Below are positions 9,102 through 17,786 of a DNA stretch of 64,000 nucleotides, piece after piece (position 1 is the stretch's first letter; each line of letters opens with the position of its first letter). Where the stretch lies: the NCBI RefSeq assembly GCF_023028345.1, contig NZ_CP095490.1:1-64000 (forward strand), in the 5' to 3' direction. This stretch comes from Halorientalis marina. Its GTDB lineage: Archaea; Halobacteriota; Halobacteria; Halobacteriales; Haloarculaceae. A program made the position numbers and the translations under genes. The notes under the pieces were generated by a model. The model was not told the origin of the DNA. It made no database searches and saw nothing but the letters and a program-made list of their open reading frames with translations.

Positions 9102-9652
9102 ATTGATGAATCAGGGGTGATATTCTCGTCGTTTTTATACTCCTTGGTTACATGAACGATCTGCTGGATCGCTCTCACCATCATTAAGATGGTACCTACT
9201 GGAACTGACGCATACATCAGATATCGGGGGAAGTTTGTGCCACTAATTACGACTCCGGTAGACACGCGACCCATCAGTACATTGATTGAGAAGTAAGCCA
9301 CGGATCCAATGACTACGACCCACAAAATTGTATCTACCCAGTAAAGGAGGTAATTCATCTTGTTAGATACCTTCTGCCGACCAAGTGTGAACCGAAAATG
9401 GGACTGACTTCGGATAGCCATCGAAGCGCTGAGCCAACAGACCCACGAGAACAACCCGAGAATGGTAGTCAATCCCCAAAGAAGTTGCTCTCCAAATAAA
9501 AGGCGGTTTGTGATGTCGTATATGATGATCGCAGTGTATGCGATTAGGAGAATCAATGCTAGGTACCCCTCGAAGTTCTTTTCAAGCTTTGACCTCCATC
9601 TGTTGCGCTTCGAAGGACTTTCTCTTCCAAGATCAGATTGGGCCTCGGACAT
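9098..9652 (-). CDS. dctQ: TRAP transporter small permease DctQ
   Basis: A 184-residue protein with four predicted membrane helices and the DctQ pattern, including WVCWLSASMAIRSQSHFRF (the small-subunit motif with a polar residue after helix 2). It associates with DctM in the membrane. It starts six bases after dctP and overlaps dctM by four. It is slightly longer than usual because of a polar N-terminal leader and an acidic tail. Confidence 0.93.
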   Translation of the reverse strand: MSEAQSDLGRESPSKRNRWRSKLEKNFEGYLALILLIAYTAIIIYDITNRLLFGEQLLWGLTTILGLFSWVCWLSASMAIRSQSHFRFTLGRQKVSNKMNYLLYWVDTILWVVVIGSVAYFSINVLMGRVSTGVVISGTNFPRYLMYASVPVGTILMMVRAIQQIVHVTKEYKNDENITPDSSI

Positions 9653-9658
9653 CTGTTA

Positions 9659-10873
9659 TTACACCTCAATTTGGTCAATGTAGTCGTTCCACCAAGTATC
9701 AACGGAGAAGTTGTCTAGAGAAGAAGGAACTGCACTTTCGCGAGCCGAATCGTGAAGGTATTCATAGAATCCTTCACCATCTATGCCGAGTTGATTGGCA
9801 TTTTCGATGATATCGGAATACAGATCAGAATTACCCTCTTTTTTTACCGTTGACTTCCACTCCTCCTGTTCTTGCTCATTAAGTTCATTAACTGTTATTT
9901 CTTCTTTTGCAAACGCAGATCCTTCGGTTGGTGGTTGCGTCGCCCCAATTCTTTGTTGATTAACTTCGCTTGTAAGACTTGCCAGTTCTTCATGAAGTTT
10001 CTTTGTCTCTTCGGCGATGATTTCCCTATCCTCTGTGGAAAGTCCTTGAAGCCATTCTACGTCTGCCCAAATTACCTCGTTTCCAATAGTCCATTCATTT
10101 AGTATTATTTCACCTATGGAGCCAGCCATGCCGAATGCGACGAAGGCCGCATTCCACGATTCTGCTCCATCTACAACACCGGAGCGAAGGCCCTGGACAG
10201 TGTCCCCCCAACTTAGGTTCACGGGATTTGCGCCCCATTGGTTGATCGCTTTGGACGCCACACTACTCTGCGTCCTCCGTATACTGAGGCCTTGTATATC
10301 ACCTGGAGTGCGAAAGTTGTCATCCTGTGATCCTGCAGCATCGGTCCCGACTGCAACATTTCGAAGGTGGGGTACCATGTGATAAAGCGGGATTATCCCA
10401 CGTTCTTCTGCCAATGGTACCCAGTAATTCTCCCAGGTTTCTTCTTTAACTAAGGTATGAGCAAGTGCCTCACTGCTCGGGAACGTATAGGGGATCAACC
10501 AAATATCGTTAGCGGCCCAAGTTGCCGTTGAATTCCCCATTGAAGTTGCGGCAGCTTGGACTACATTTTCCGAAAGTTTCGACGGACAAGTACCCTCGCC
10601 ACAAATTTGGCTCTCGACTACGACCGATGGTTTAATTCTTCCATCAGTCCGGTTGACAAGTTGGTCTCGAAGCTTGAATACACCCGATGGCTGAGGGCCA
10701 TCCATTTTATTTGTTTCAGGGAGGAATGCACCAGCGATAGTGAATTCGGTTCCACTGCTACTTCCCTGGTTGGTTACGCAACCCGCCAAAAGTGCCGAAC
10801 CCAACGCTGCGCCTTTGGTACTATTCAGCAAAAACTGTCTCCTATTTAAGCCACCCATGGTATCGTGGGCCAT
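9659..10873 (-). CDS. dctP: TRAP transporter substrate-binding lipoprotein DctP
   Basis: A 404-residue extracellular solute-binding protein of the DctP family. The N-terminus has a twin-arginine signal (LNRRQFLLN) with lipobox LLAGC, so it is exported folded by Tat and anchored by lipid. Family segments are NVVQAAATSMGN, a core near residue 200 with GLSIRRTQSSV, and SWGDTVQGLRSGVVDGAE, the usual substrate-domain loop. It captures the ligand and delivers it to DctQM. First gene of the dctPQM(-TauE) operon. The ligand cannot be told; a linked TauE/SafE permease favours a sulfonate or sulfur-containing acid. Confidence 0.94.
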   Translation of the reverse strand: MAHDTMGGLNRRQFLLNSTKGAALGSALLAGCVTNQGSSSGTEFTIAGAFLPETNKMDGPQPSGVFKLRDQLVNRTDGRIKPSVVVESQICGEGTCPSKLSENVVQAAATSMGNSTATWAANDIWLIPYTFPSSEALAHTLVKEETWENYWVPLAEERGIIPLYHMVPHLRNVAVGTDAAGSQDDNFRTPGDIQGLSIRRTQSSVASKAINQWGANPVNLSWGDTVQGLRSGVVDGAESWNAAFVAFGMAGSIGEIILNEWTIGNEVIWADVEWLQGLSTEDREIIAEETKKLHEELASLTSEVNQQRIGATQPPTEGSAFAKEEITVNELNEQEQEEWKSTVKKEGNSDLYSDIIENANQLGIDGEGFYEYLHDSARESAVPSSLDNFSVDTWWNDYIDQIEV

Positions 10874-10893
10874 GGTACGAGTACAGGTGTATG

Positions 10894-10902
10894 TTATAAA
10901 AT
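10894..10902 (-). promoter_or_regulatory. TATA box of the dctPQM operon
   Basis: Reading the minus strand, ATTTTATAA lies about 20-28 bases before the dctP ATG, the spacing expected for a leaderless haloarchaeal transcript. The IS701-like element inserted only about 30 bases further upstream. Confidence 0.6.
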
Positions 10903-10929
10903 TGTTGTGGTAGTTAATTAGTATTGAAT

Positions 10930-12703
10930 GAGGGTGTCATAGAAGTATTTCCGAGGTTCAGCGGGACGGTTCGGGATCAACGACCAGATTCTCGGTGAGC
11001 ATGCTGGCTGGAAGTGGAAACAGTTGGAGTCAGTGGCAATCGAAGCCAACTATCAGGTCAATTGAAACGTGACTCCGATGACTGGCGTAAGATTGCGCGC
11101 TCAAACTGGAGGTTACTCCGGATATGTGGCCGGTGAGAGAGCGCTGCCGCTCCAGCGGCAGGCGCTCTCGCCGGGCCTGGCGCTTACCACGGAGAGTAGC
11201 TCTGGAGCATGTACTCAGCTAACTCCTCCGCTCGATCTCGATCACATCCTTTGTCGTCGATCAGTCCCTGGATCGCTGACTCCCGCACGATCTGGTTGAT
11301 TACCTCCTCGAACGACGAAAAGTCTGAGCGGTTCTTACCTGTCTCAAGCCGTCGCCGTACCACGAATGCATGGGCTAACATCACCACCGCGAGGTGGTGA
11401 TGAGTCCCCTTCCACGTTCGGCCCTGATACTCGTCAGCGCCAAGATTCTGCTTGATGTCTCTGTGGAACTGTTCGACGCACCACCGGACTTGTGCCCACG
11501 ACACTAACTCTTCTAGAGATGCCTCGTCAACCCCCCAACACATCCATGCTTTGAGTTCACCCTCTTCGCCATCCTCGTCTTCGTCGTCGGCTTGTTTCAG
11601 CAGTAACCACCCTGTTTCGTCGCTCACCCACCCTGTATCTCGTCGTTTCACCTCTCGAATCCGTGTTCGATAGAACTCACCAGAGAGGGATTCCTTGGTT
11701 CCCTCATTCCACGTAATCTCAGTCCAAGCGTCGTCGCCGAGTGCCTCAGCGACTTCCTCTGGCGTTTCTGAACTCACGTCGTCAGGATGAGCGGCATGCT
11801 TCCGGTTAGGATGATCGTCTGGGTGGATGAGATCAGTCTCTTCAGGAACGAATCGAAACTCCGTAGGCGAGACCTCGACAACATATGGTTCGGGAATCGC
11901 CCGGAGTTTCCGTCTGAAACTCCGGGCTTCCCCAAAGTGTCGATCAGCAACGACACAGCCGTGATCGACGCCAGCTGCAACCGCCTGTTCGATGAGATTC
12001 AGAGCTATGTCGGGCTTAGACTGGTGTTCAACGTCAGCTGGGACACCTGCGTCCTTCCGTCGCTGAGCGTAGCGTTCACGTTCTTGTGGACTGTCGTAGT
12101 CTGCGTCATCGTCACCAGTCCACTTCTCGGACAAGAATAAGCGCATCCCGAGTGGCCAAGTGAGTTGATCGGCATTCTGCCGCTCGCCAGGTCTGGCGAG
12201 CGTGCAGTTAGCCGTGACTTGGCAGTTATCGAGTTTTCCAGTTGCACCACACCACTGACGGGCGACGCCGACGCTTTCGTCGCCTGATTCGGGATACCCA
12301 TGCCATCGACAATCAGTGCGGCCTCTTGGCCTTGGATCGCTTCGGGAACGCGTTCCCGAAGCTCGCTTTCGACGTTCTCGTGCGCCCACGGGCTCTCACG
12401 AACAAACCGTTCGAGCCGTTCTTGATCGATATGCATTTTCTCAGCGATGTCGGTGACGGTGTTGGAACTTCCGGGGCGCAGTAGGCCCCGGAAGTACCGG
12501 CCTACATTCAGCCACGTTCGTTCGTGTTTTGGCCACGATGATCCATCTGCCCGAGTTGTGAATGCTGTTTGGTAGTCGCTGAGAAACTGTAGCCCTTCCG
12601 CTTGCTTCGGTCTTGATTCGCTCATCTCGGCTCAGCCGACTCGTCCTGTGCCTGAAAATCAACTGCCGGAATTAAACCTCGGAAGTACTGCTATGACACG
12701 CTC
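10930..12703 (-). mobile_element. IS701-type insertion sequence with 10-bp direct repeats
   Basis: A 1774-bp element. Its ends are inverted repeats of about 30 bases beginning GAGGGTGTCATAGAAGTA (left) and GAGCGTGTCATAGCAGTA (right, read inward), both continuing into TTCCGAGGTT. The direct repeat AGTATTGAAT flanks it at 10920-10929 and 12704-12713. It holds one transposase gene with a frameshift. Just past the transposase stop a near-perfect hairpin (about 11133-11173, arms GAGAGCGC and GCGCTCTC) could end transcription. Confidence 0.85.
11184..12625 (-). pseudogene. IS701-family transposase, frameshifted
   Basis: About 480 residues across two frames. The first frame (12005-12625) carries the N-terminus to ALIVDGMGIPNQ, which includes the first catalytic Asp. 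The second (11184-12389) resumes with VGVARQWCGATGKLDNCQV, the IS701 hallmark. It continues through CVVADRHFGEARSFR (second Asp region) and VRWCVEQFHRDIKQNLG (Glu region) to the end. Only one frameshift, near 12295, breaks it. It is recently inactivated, a sequencing error, or less likely a programmed shift. Confidence 0.85.
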
Positions 12704-12751
12704 AGTATTGAATTGTTGTTCCCATACTCAGTACCTCACAAAGCGCGCAAG

Positions 12752-14153
12752 TATTCGTCTTTAGCTAAGACTCACACCTCGGTTGTGTAGCGGTAGCGAG
12801 CGTCTCTTGTAAGATCAGTCGTTGTTGGTGGATCTTCTGAGCATCCTCGATCAGCCGCTCCAGTAACGGCGGTGGCGAGTAGCCGAGGTACTCACCGAGT
12901 TCCTGAAGGATGAGCTGGGCGTGCGACCGGAAGGTCGCCGCCCAGGTTCCGGCGGAAACACGATTTCATCGTCGGCCTGCTCGGTGACCAGATCCAACAA
13001 CTCACGACTCACCAGCAGTGACAGCAACGCCGCGTACAGGGGAATCTTCACGACATCTGGGTTGCTCGTATCGAACTCGTCCAGTTCATACTGCGTCTTC
13101 AACTCACGGAACAGCGTTTCTACTTTCCATCGACACCGGTACAGCGTCGCTAGATCTGACGGCAGGAACTCCTCTCTCGGCAGATTCGTTATGTAGAAAT
13201 GGTAGTCGTCGGCGTCCTTGTTGCGGACGCCGACGACGCGGAATCGCTTCGTGTCCAGCGACCGCGTTCCTGCATACTGGCCCCGCTTGAACTCCGATAC
13301 GACCTCTACGTCGATGTACTTCTGCGAGAGGTCATCGACCACATCGTGGATCTGCTTGCCCTCCAAGGGAATGGCGCAGCCGCGCTATTCCCGCAATTCC
13401 TCCGTTATCAGCGGATTCGCGTTCTCTTTCAGCCGACTCACGAAGTAGCCGTCGTTCTCATCGATCAACGCGAAGCGGCGGTACTTGAAGTACGCTCGAT
13501 CGAACAGAACTAGCCGTCCTTGCAACCAGGATCCCGTTTTGAACAGCGTGCTGTCGTGCGTTTTCTCGTCCGTTACATCGATCCGTTCAATTGTCTGGTC
13601 GGTGGCGTTGTGGAGCAGGTGGAGCTTCGCTCCAGCCTGCTCCTCGTGACGGGCTTGGAACTCATCAGAAAGGAACTCGTGCAACCGCAACACTGTTCCA
13701 TCAGCGATCATCACGTCCCTGAATCGGTCGATATCAGCGTCAACAGCGTCGGGAACAGCGACCTCGTCGAGTCCGCGCTCGACGAGGTCACGGAGATACT
13801 CTGCCAGCGTCGGTGTCAACCGGTGATAGAAACCGCCAGGAGAGATCGGTTCGTCAGCTGTGGCGTTGTAGCAGCGTCTGAACCCAGCGAGTGTTCGGCT
13901 CTCGCCTGCGGCGAAGCCGAACACGAGCGCCCACACGAGGACAGGAATCTGAAGTTTGCCTTCTCGCTCGACCACACCGAGTTCCTCGGCGTGCTCTTCG
14001 AGGAACTCGGAGGGAAACAGTGTAGTGAGCCGACGCATGATTCTCGTTGAGGAGCGAGGGTTGTGCACAGACTTCTCCTCCTCATTCCTCTCGAAAAGTA
14101 GCCTCGATAAGCCGTCGCTGTCACGCGGTTCTCGTCTTAGCTAAAGACGGATG
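12752..14153 (-). mobile_element. ISH8-type insertion sequence (1402 bp)
   Basis: The ends are 20-base inverted repeats differing at two positions and sharing CGTCTTTAGCTAAGAC. The flanks AGCGCGCAAG (12742-12751) and AGCGCGCAGG (14154-14163) are a 10-bp target repeat with one mismatch. The length of 1402 bp equals that known for ISH8. It carries one transposase gene with two frameshifts. Confidence 0.88.
12765..14068 (-). pseudogene. ISH8-type (IS4-family) transposase, two frameshifts
   Basis: Frame one (13385-14068) starts MHNPRSSTRIMRRLTTLFPS and includes MIADGTVLRLHEFLS (first Asp), RLVLFDRAYFKYRRFA (second Asp) and VSRLKENANPLITEELRE. After a shift at about 13380, frame two (to about 12945) has FKRGQYAGTRS and YRCRWKVETLFRELKTQYEL, the YREK-type motif with the catalytic Glu. 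A second shift near 12945 moves the C-terminus to a frame ending at 12765, inside the end repeat. Apart from the two shifts the sequence looks undamaged. Confidence 0.88.
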
Positions 14154-14196
14154 AGCGCGCAGGTCGAAGGACTCCGCTTCCTGAGTTGTAACCAAG

Positions 14197-14862
14197 CAAG
14201 CAAAGCAAGCGGACAGTGAGATCCACGAAGACCAACTGCTTAACTTTCTCGTCAACACGTTCAAAGATGAAATCACGATTCTACTACAGCAAGTACCTCA
14301 CGTTACTCCAGGCGCACAACTACGCCTACGTGGTCCCGATCATCCAGTGGGGTGGGGCGATTCAGCAGGAACTCTCGGAAGGTTGGAGCCGCGTCATCGA
14401 CCACGATCTGACAGGGAAACTCGACGGTCACAGCTGGACCGTCGATTTTCCCGTCTACATTGACTGTACGTACCTAAATGGACGGGACGACGAACATGGA
14501 GTGGCGCGTCACGGCTACGCCGCTGACGCGCCGTTCATCGAGACACCACGCGACGCTCGATACTACTACAGCACGTTTCGTTATCGAGTCGCCTATCACT
14601 TGTCCGAGCAAGCGATAGCGACGGCAACGACGCGAGACGCGACGGTGAGACTGCTGTACGTCGTGGTGAGCCTGCTGTTGCAGAACGCGTGGCGGTATCG
14701 CCACTATGAATCCGTGGCGACGCCCCGCCGGGGGGGCGTCGCCTCTGGTGGCGGCCTTATAAGGATTTCATGAATATAGTTCGGCGGTCTGCGTGGACGG
14801 CCCGACGCACCGCGGGGGCCGTCCACGCGAACCAGCCACCAGACGATTGGTTCCACCGGTAG
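14197..14862 (+). pseudogene. ISH3-family transposase relic with internal deletion
   Basis: The start reads SEIHEDQLLNFLVNT, the usual ISH3 N-terminus. After about 30 codons it jumps, in another frame, to LLQAHNYAYVVPIIQWG, so roughly 170 codons are missing. The following part is well kept: LTGKLDGHSWTVDFPVYIDC, LNGRDDEHGVARHGYAADAP and RLLYVVVSLLLQNAWRY. A further shift near 14730 is followed by the true C-terminus ending PDDWFHR at 14862. Confidence 0.8.
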
Positions 14863-15040
14863 TCGCCGACCGAATACGCCTCTTTGCGATGACAACGCTG
14901 TCGCTGTCGGCGGCGTTCAGCCGCCGATATGACAGCTCGTGTCTTCGATCAGCAACGCTCGACCGTTACCGACAACTCATCACAACAGACCAGGTGGCTC
15001 AGGTCAGCTAACTGGCGGTGCTTTTTGAGAAACTGATACT

Positions 15041-15211
15041 AGGTGTTTTCAGAAGAGGGGTCTATATCCAAAGTCAATATTTACTATACACACGGTTAAT
15101 GGAAAGAATGTATGCGTAATGAATAATAAATAGTTTTAAAATTTATTACATATAAATCAACCGGGTATTATATAACGTGCTAAAATTTGGATCCTACTAT
15201 TTAAACTAAAA
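15041..15211. other. AT-rich intergenic segment
   Basis: A very AT-rich stretch between the ISH3 relic and the amidohydrolase operon end. I see no gene, inverted repeat or convincing promoter in it. Confidence 0.4.
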
Positions 15212-15538
15212 CTAGTGATCTTCCAATATCGACGACATTTTTTTCCTGAATGAGTCAGAGGTCATTGTGTATATGGTATTTCCGTTATTGTCTCTTCGTC
15301 TTCCAATCGACATCACTGGCTGGTGGTCGACGCGCACCTGCCAATCATCCAGATATCTCGTGTTCTTGCCGGCGAATCGAATCATGTATCCATATTCCTC
15401 TTGGAGTTCAGTAACGACTAGATGGGTGTATACGCCGTTTTTGAATCGTGGTGGCTCATACTCCGGTAACTCCATCTCCCCTTCTTTCAGTCGCTTGTTT
15501 TCTAGCCACCACGATGGCTTTCTATCGTTACCAGTCAT
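15212..15538 (-). CDS. Small hypothetical protein of the amidohydrolase/Rieske operon
   Basis: A 108-residue soluble protein I do not recognise. It is mixed alpha/beta in appearance, with VYTHLVVTELQEEYGYMIRF and a C-terminal Arg/Lys-rich helix; no Cys clusters, signal or membrane segment are visible. It starts 12 bases after the Rieske gene on the same strand and so is the third gene of the operon. A small subunit or chaperone for the two upstream proteins is possible but unproven. Confidence 0.7.
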   Translation of the reverse strand: MTGNDRKPSWWLENKRLKEGEMELPEYEPPRFKNGVYTHLVVTELQEEYGYMIRFAGKNTRYLDDWQVRVDHQPVMSIGRRRDNNGNTIYTMTSDSFRKKMSSILEDH

Positions 15539-15550
15539 TGCGACTTGCCA

Positions 15551-15916
15551 TTAGAGGGAGACGATTATATCTCCTTCCTCTTCCCTAACGGGGAAAGAAG
15601 GTAATCCAACTCCGTCTCTGGAAAGGCATTCTCCAGATTTAATATCGTATTCCCAGCCGTGCCAAGGACAATTAAGTATCTCACCCTCTCGGCAGTAAGA
15701 GAGTGTCTCTTCTAACTCTTCTCGATTGAATTTTGACTCCGTCGTGCCAGTTAATTTTCCTTCGCACGGAGGACCAGATTGATGTGCGCACCAATTCACG
15801 TAGGCATAGAATTCGCCATCTAATCTGAAGACACCGATTTCACGGCCTTCGATTTCAGTGACGATACGATCGCCTTCATCTAACTCTTCTTCTTTGGCAA
15901 CGGTATAATCTGACAT
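15551..15916 (-). CDS. Rieske [2Fe-2S] ferredoxin
   Basis: A 121-residue Rieske protein. The two cluster motifs are C43-A-H45 (NWCAHQSGPP) and C83-P-W-H86 (LNCPWHGWEYD), about 40 residues apart because of an acidic insert. Its length is that of a stand-alone ferredoxin with no oxygenase domain. It begins five bases after the amidohydrolase gene. It probably passes electrons to an oxygenase or other redox partner, but no oxygenase alpha subunit is seen nearby, so the partner must be elsewhere or the role is different. Confidence 0.92.
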   Translation of the reverse strand: MSDYTVAKEEELDEGDRIVTEIEGREIGVFRLDGEFYAYVNWCAHQSGPPCEGKLTGTTESKFNREELEETLSYCREGEILNCPWHGWEYDIKSGECLSRDGVGLPSFPVREEEGDIIVSL

Positions 15917-15921
15917 ATCTA

Positions 15922-17004
15922 CTAGATGTTGAGGTCAAAGAGCTCTGCTGAATTTCCACTCAGAACCTGTTTGCGTTCTTCCGGCGAGTATGTACTCTGG
16001 AGATGCTTATCCAGAGCTTCCGGACTATCGAAATCCCAGTGGGGATAATCCGTTGCAAACAGGATGGATTCAGTCCCAATAATATCAATGAGCGACTCCA
16101 TATGTGAATTGTTGTTTGGCTCCCCAATTGGTTGACTCGCAAAATACATTTTCTCTTTAATATACTCCTCGGGAGATTTTTCCAATAGCGGTGCCTCGCT
16201 TCGGCGAATCGAGTACTCTTTGTTTAGTCTCCACATCAGGTATGGGATCCACCCCAAACCAGCCTCTAGGAATCCGAATTCCAGATCCGGGAACTTCTCG
16301 ACAACGCCTTCGACAATGAGACTTGTGACTGTGAGCATATGGCTCCACGGATGGGCCAATACGTGAACCTCCATGAATTGGTTCAGTGCTTGGTTTTGAC
16401 GTGGGAATTCGTACATGAACCCGTTAGCACTTCCATGGAAAGCGACGTTTAGATTATTGTCCTCGGCCGCCTGCCACATTATATCATAGTGAGGATCACC
16501 GAGTGGCGGGTTCGTACCAGTGTTGTGAACGTAGAACCCCACGATATCCTCTTCATCTCCCATCCGGTCCAGTTCTTCCGCTGCAGCTTCGGGACGTTGG
16601 GTGGTAATCGTTGCAAGTCCCTTGAAATTGGAGCCATCAAGGAACTGGTCGAGAAGCAAATCGTTGTGAGCCTTCATTAGGGCGATTGACCACTCCGGTT
16701 CGGGATTGCGGCTCATCAACCCAAACGTATTGATTAGGGGGTGGTCAATATGGAACTCGTCACAGAGGCTCTCTTGAATCTTCTCCGGCGACTGAACACC
16801 GTCGAGATCCATCTCGATCTTCCCACCGACAGTCCGATCCCAGCCATCGCGTGATGATTGACCGAGATACGTGTGCTTCATTCGGCTCTTATGCGGTTCG
16901 TCGAGGTACGGAATTAGGTCCTCCTCGGGAATGGCGAGGTGAACGTCTGCATCTACAAGAGTCTCTTCTTTAAGGACCTCATGCTTACCCTGCTGCTGTG
17001 ACAT
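15922..17004 (-). CDS. Amidohydrolase-2 family metal-dependent hydrolase/decarboxylase
   Basis: A 360-residue TIM-barrel protein of the amidohydrolase-2 (ACMSD-like) family. Metal-site segments are VDADVHL near the start, VAFHGSANG in the middle, FGFLEAGLGWIPYLMWRL and ILFATDYPHWDFDSPEAL near the end. Members hydrolyse or non-oxidatively decarboxylate aromatic and unsaturated acids. I chose the ATG at 17002-17004 because a TATA-like box lies 27 bases upstream; a start at 17052 would lie upstream of that promoter. It heads an operon with the Rieske ferredoxin and a small protein. The substrate is unknown. Confidence 0.88.
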   Translation of the reverse strand: MSQQQGKHEVLKEETLVDADVHLAIPEEDLIPYLDEPHKSRMKHTYLGQSSRDGWDRTVGGKIEMDLDGVQSPEKIQESLCDEFHIDHPLINTFGLMSRNPEPEWSIALMKAHNDLLLDQFLDGSNFKGLATITTQRPEAAAEELDRMGDEEDIVGFYVHNTGTNPPLGDPHYDIMWQAAEDNNLNVAFHGSANGFMYEFPRQNQALNQFMEVHVLAHPWSHMLTVTSLIVEGVVEKFPDLEFGFLEAGLGWIPYLMWRLNKEYSIRRSEAPLLEKSPEEYIKEKMYFASQPIGEPNNNSHMESLIDIIGTESILFATDYPHWDFDSPEALDKHLQSTYSPEERKQVLSGNSAELFDLNI

Positions 17005-17030
17005 GGCATAACAATGTTGTGGTCTATCAT

Positions 17031-17039
17031 ATATAAAGT
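17031..17039 (-). promoter_or_regulatory. TATA box of the amidohydrolase operon
   Basis: Reading the minus strand, CTTTATATATG sits about 27-35 bases before the chosen ATG, as expected for a leaderless haloarchaeal gene. It decides the start codon choice. Confidence 0.6.
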
Positions 17040-17220
17040 TAAGGGTTGGCACTATCAGAGTAAGCCCGGCAAGTGTTTACTCATCAACCGACCGCTATGG
17101 CGATGTTTACTCAGTATCTCATAAAACCCTCCGCTGACTTGGCCCGAAGTCGCAATTTCCACATGGGCGGTATCGACGGTTATCTGGCTGAAAGTAGGCT
17201 AAATGTCCGTGCCGGCATCC

Positions 17221-17733
17221 AACTATCTCGATGCAAAATCTTGATGAAGAGTTCGATATCGAACGTCACCCACACTACCTGCCGGCATTTCTGGACGCAT
17301 CCGGTCTCTCGTATGCAATCCCTCAGCCGAAGCGGCCTGATCGACCGGAGAATATGTAAGAGATCCTCTTTGAATGTTCGACTACGCATTCGACGAAATG
17401 CCCACGACCAACCGCACAACAAACGAAATTGATAAAGACGATATCTGGGACTTTGACGATGATATTCGGACTGATGGCGGTATTGTCATCGGATTTATTG
17501 ATCTGTCTCATTCACAACCCTGGGGTAATTTACAGCGGATGTATACGGTTGATGAGCCACATATCACCCGGCCGCTAGTGTGCCGATTTTCACCAGCGAC
17601 CGGATTTTACACATTTAACGGCGAGAACGCCCTATCGTTTCCACCGAATCAAAAGAAAGAGCAAATCTGTGGCTGCTTCGAGAAAATCCGAGCGCTCATG
17701 GGTAGAGGATTGTTGGTCAGTTCGCAGCAGTAG
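17221..17733 (+). pseudogene. C-terminal remnant of an IS630-type transposase
   Basis: Pieces in several frames match an IS630-type transposase. First comes EEFDIERHPHYLPAFLDASG followed by LSYAIPQPKRPDRPEN, then a TAA. In another frame (17374-17733) there is GGIVIGFIDLSHSQPWGNLQ, PHITRPLV, GFYTFNGENALSFPPNQKKE and a tail ending at a TAG at 17731. The catalytic domain is incomplete. It could be the other half of the remnant at 5583-5905. Confidence 0.6.
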
Positions 17734-17752
17734 CTAAAAGTCACAGCATGCA

Positions 17753-17775
17753 AGGGTGGCGCGGACGCGCCACCC
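17753..17775. repeat. Perfect hairpin GGGTGGCGC-n-GCGCCACCC
   Basis: An inverted repeat with arms GGGTGGCGC and GCGCCACCC around a short loop lies just before the IS1595-type transposase. It may be a transcription terminator or part of the element's end. Confidence 0.5.
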
Positions 17776-17786
17776 GACGAGACATG

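Larger units (their letters stand above)
12730..15040 (+). mobile_element. ISH3-type remnant interrupted by an ISH8-type element
   Basis: The left end AGTACCTCACAAAGC at 12730 matches the left ends of two other ISH3 remnants (29861 and 36899). The right end lies near 15040, where the inward sequence AGTATC...TCAAAAAGC resembles it. An ISH8-type element sits inside the non-coding leader. The ISH3 transposase itself is reduced to a deleted, frameshifted relic. Confidence 0.65.
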
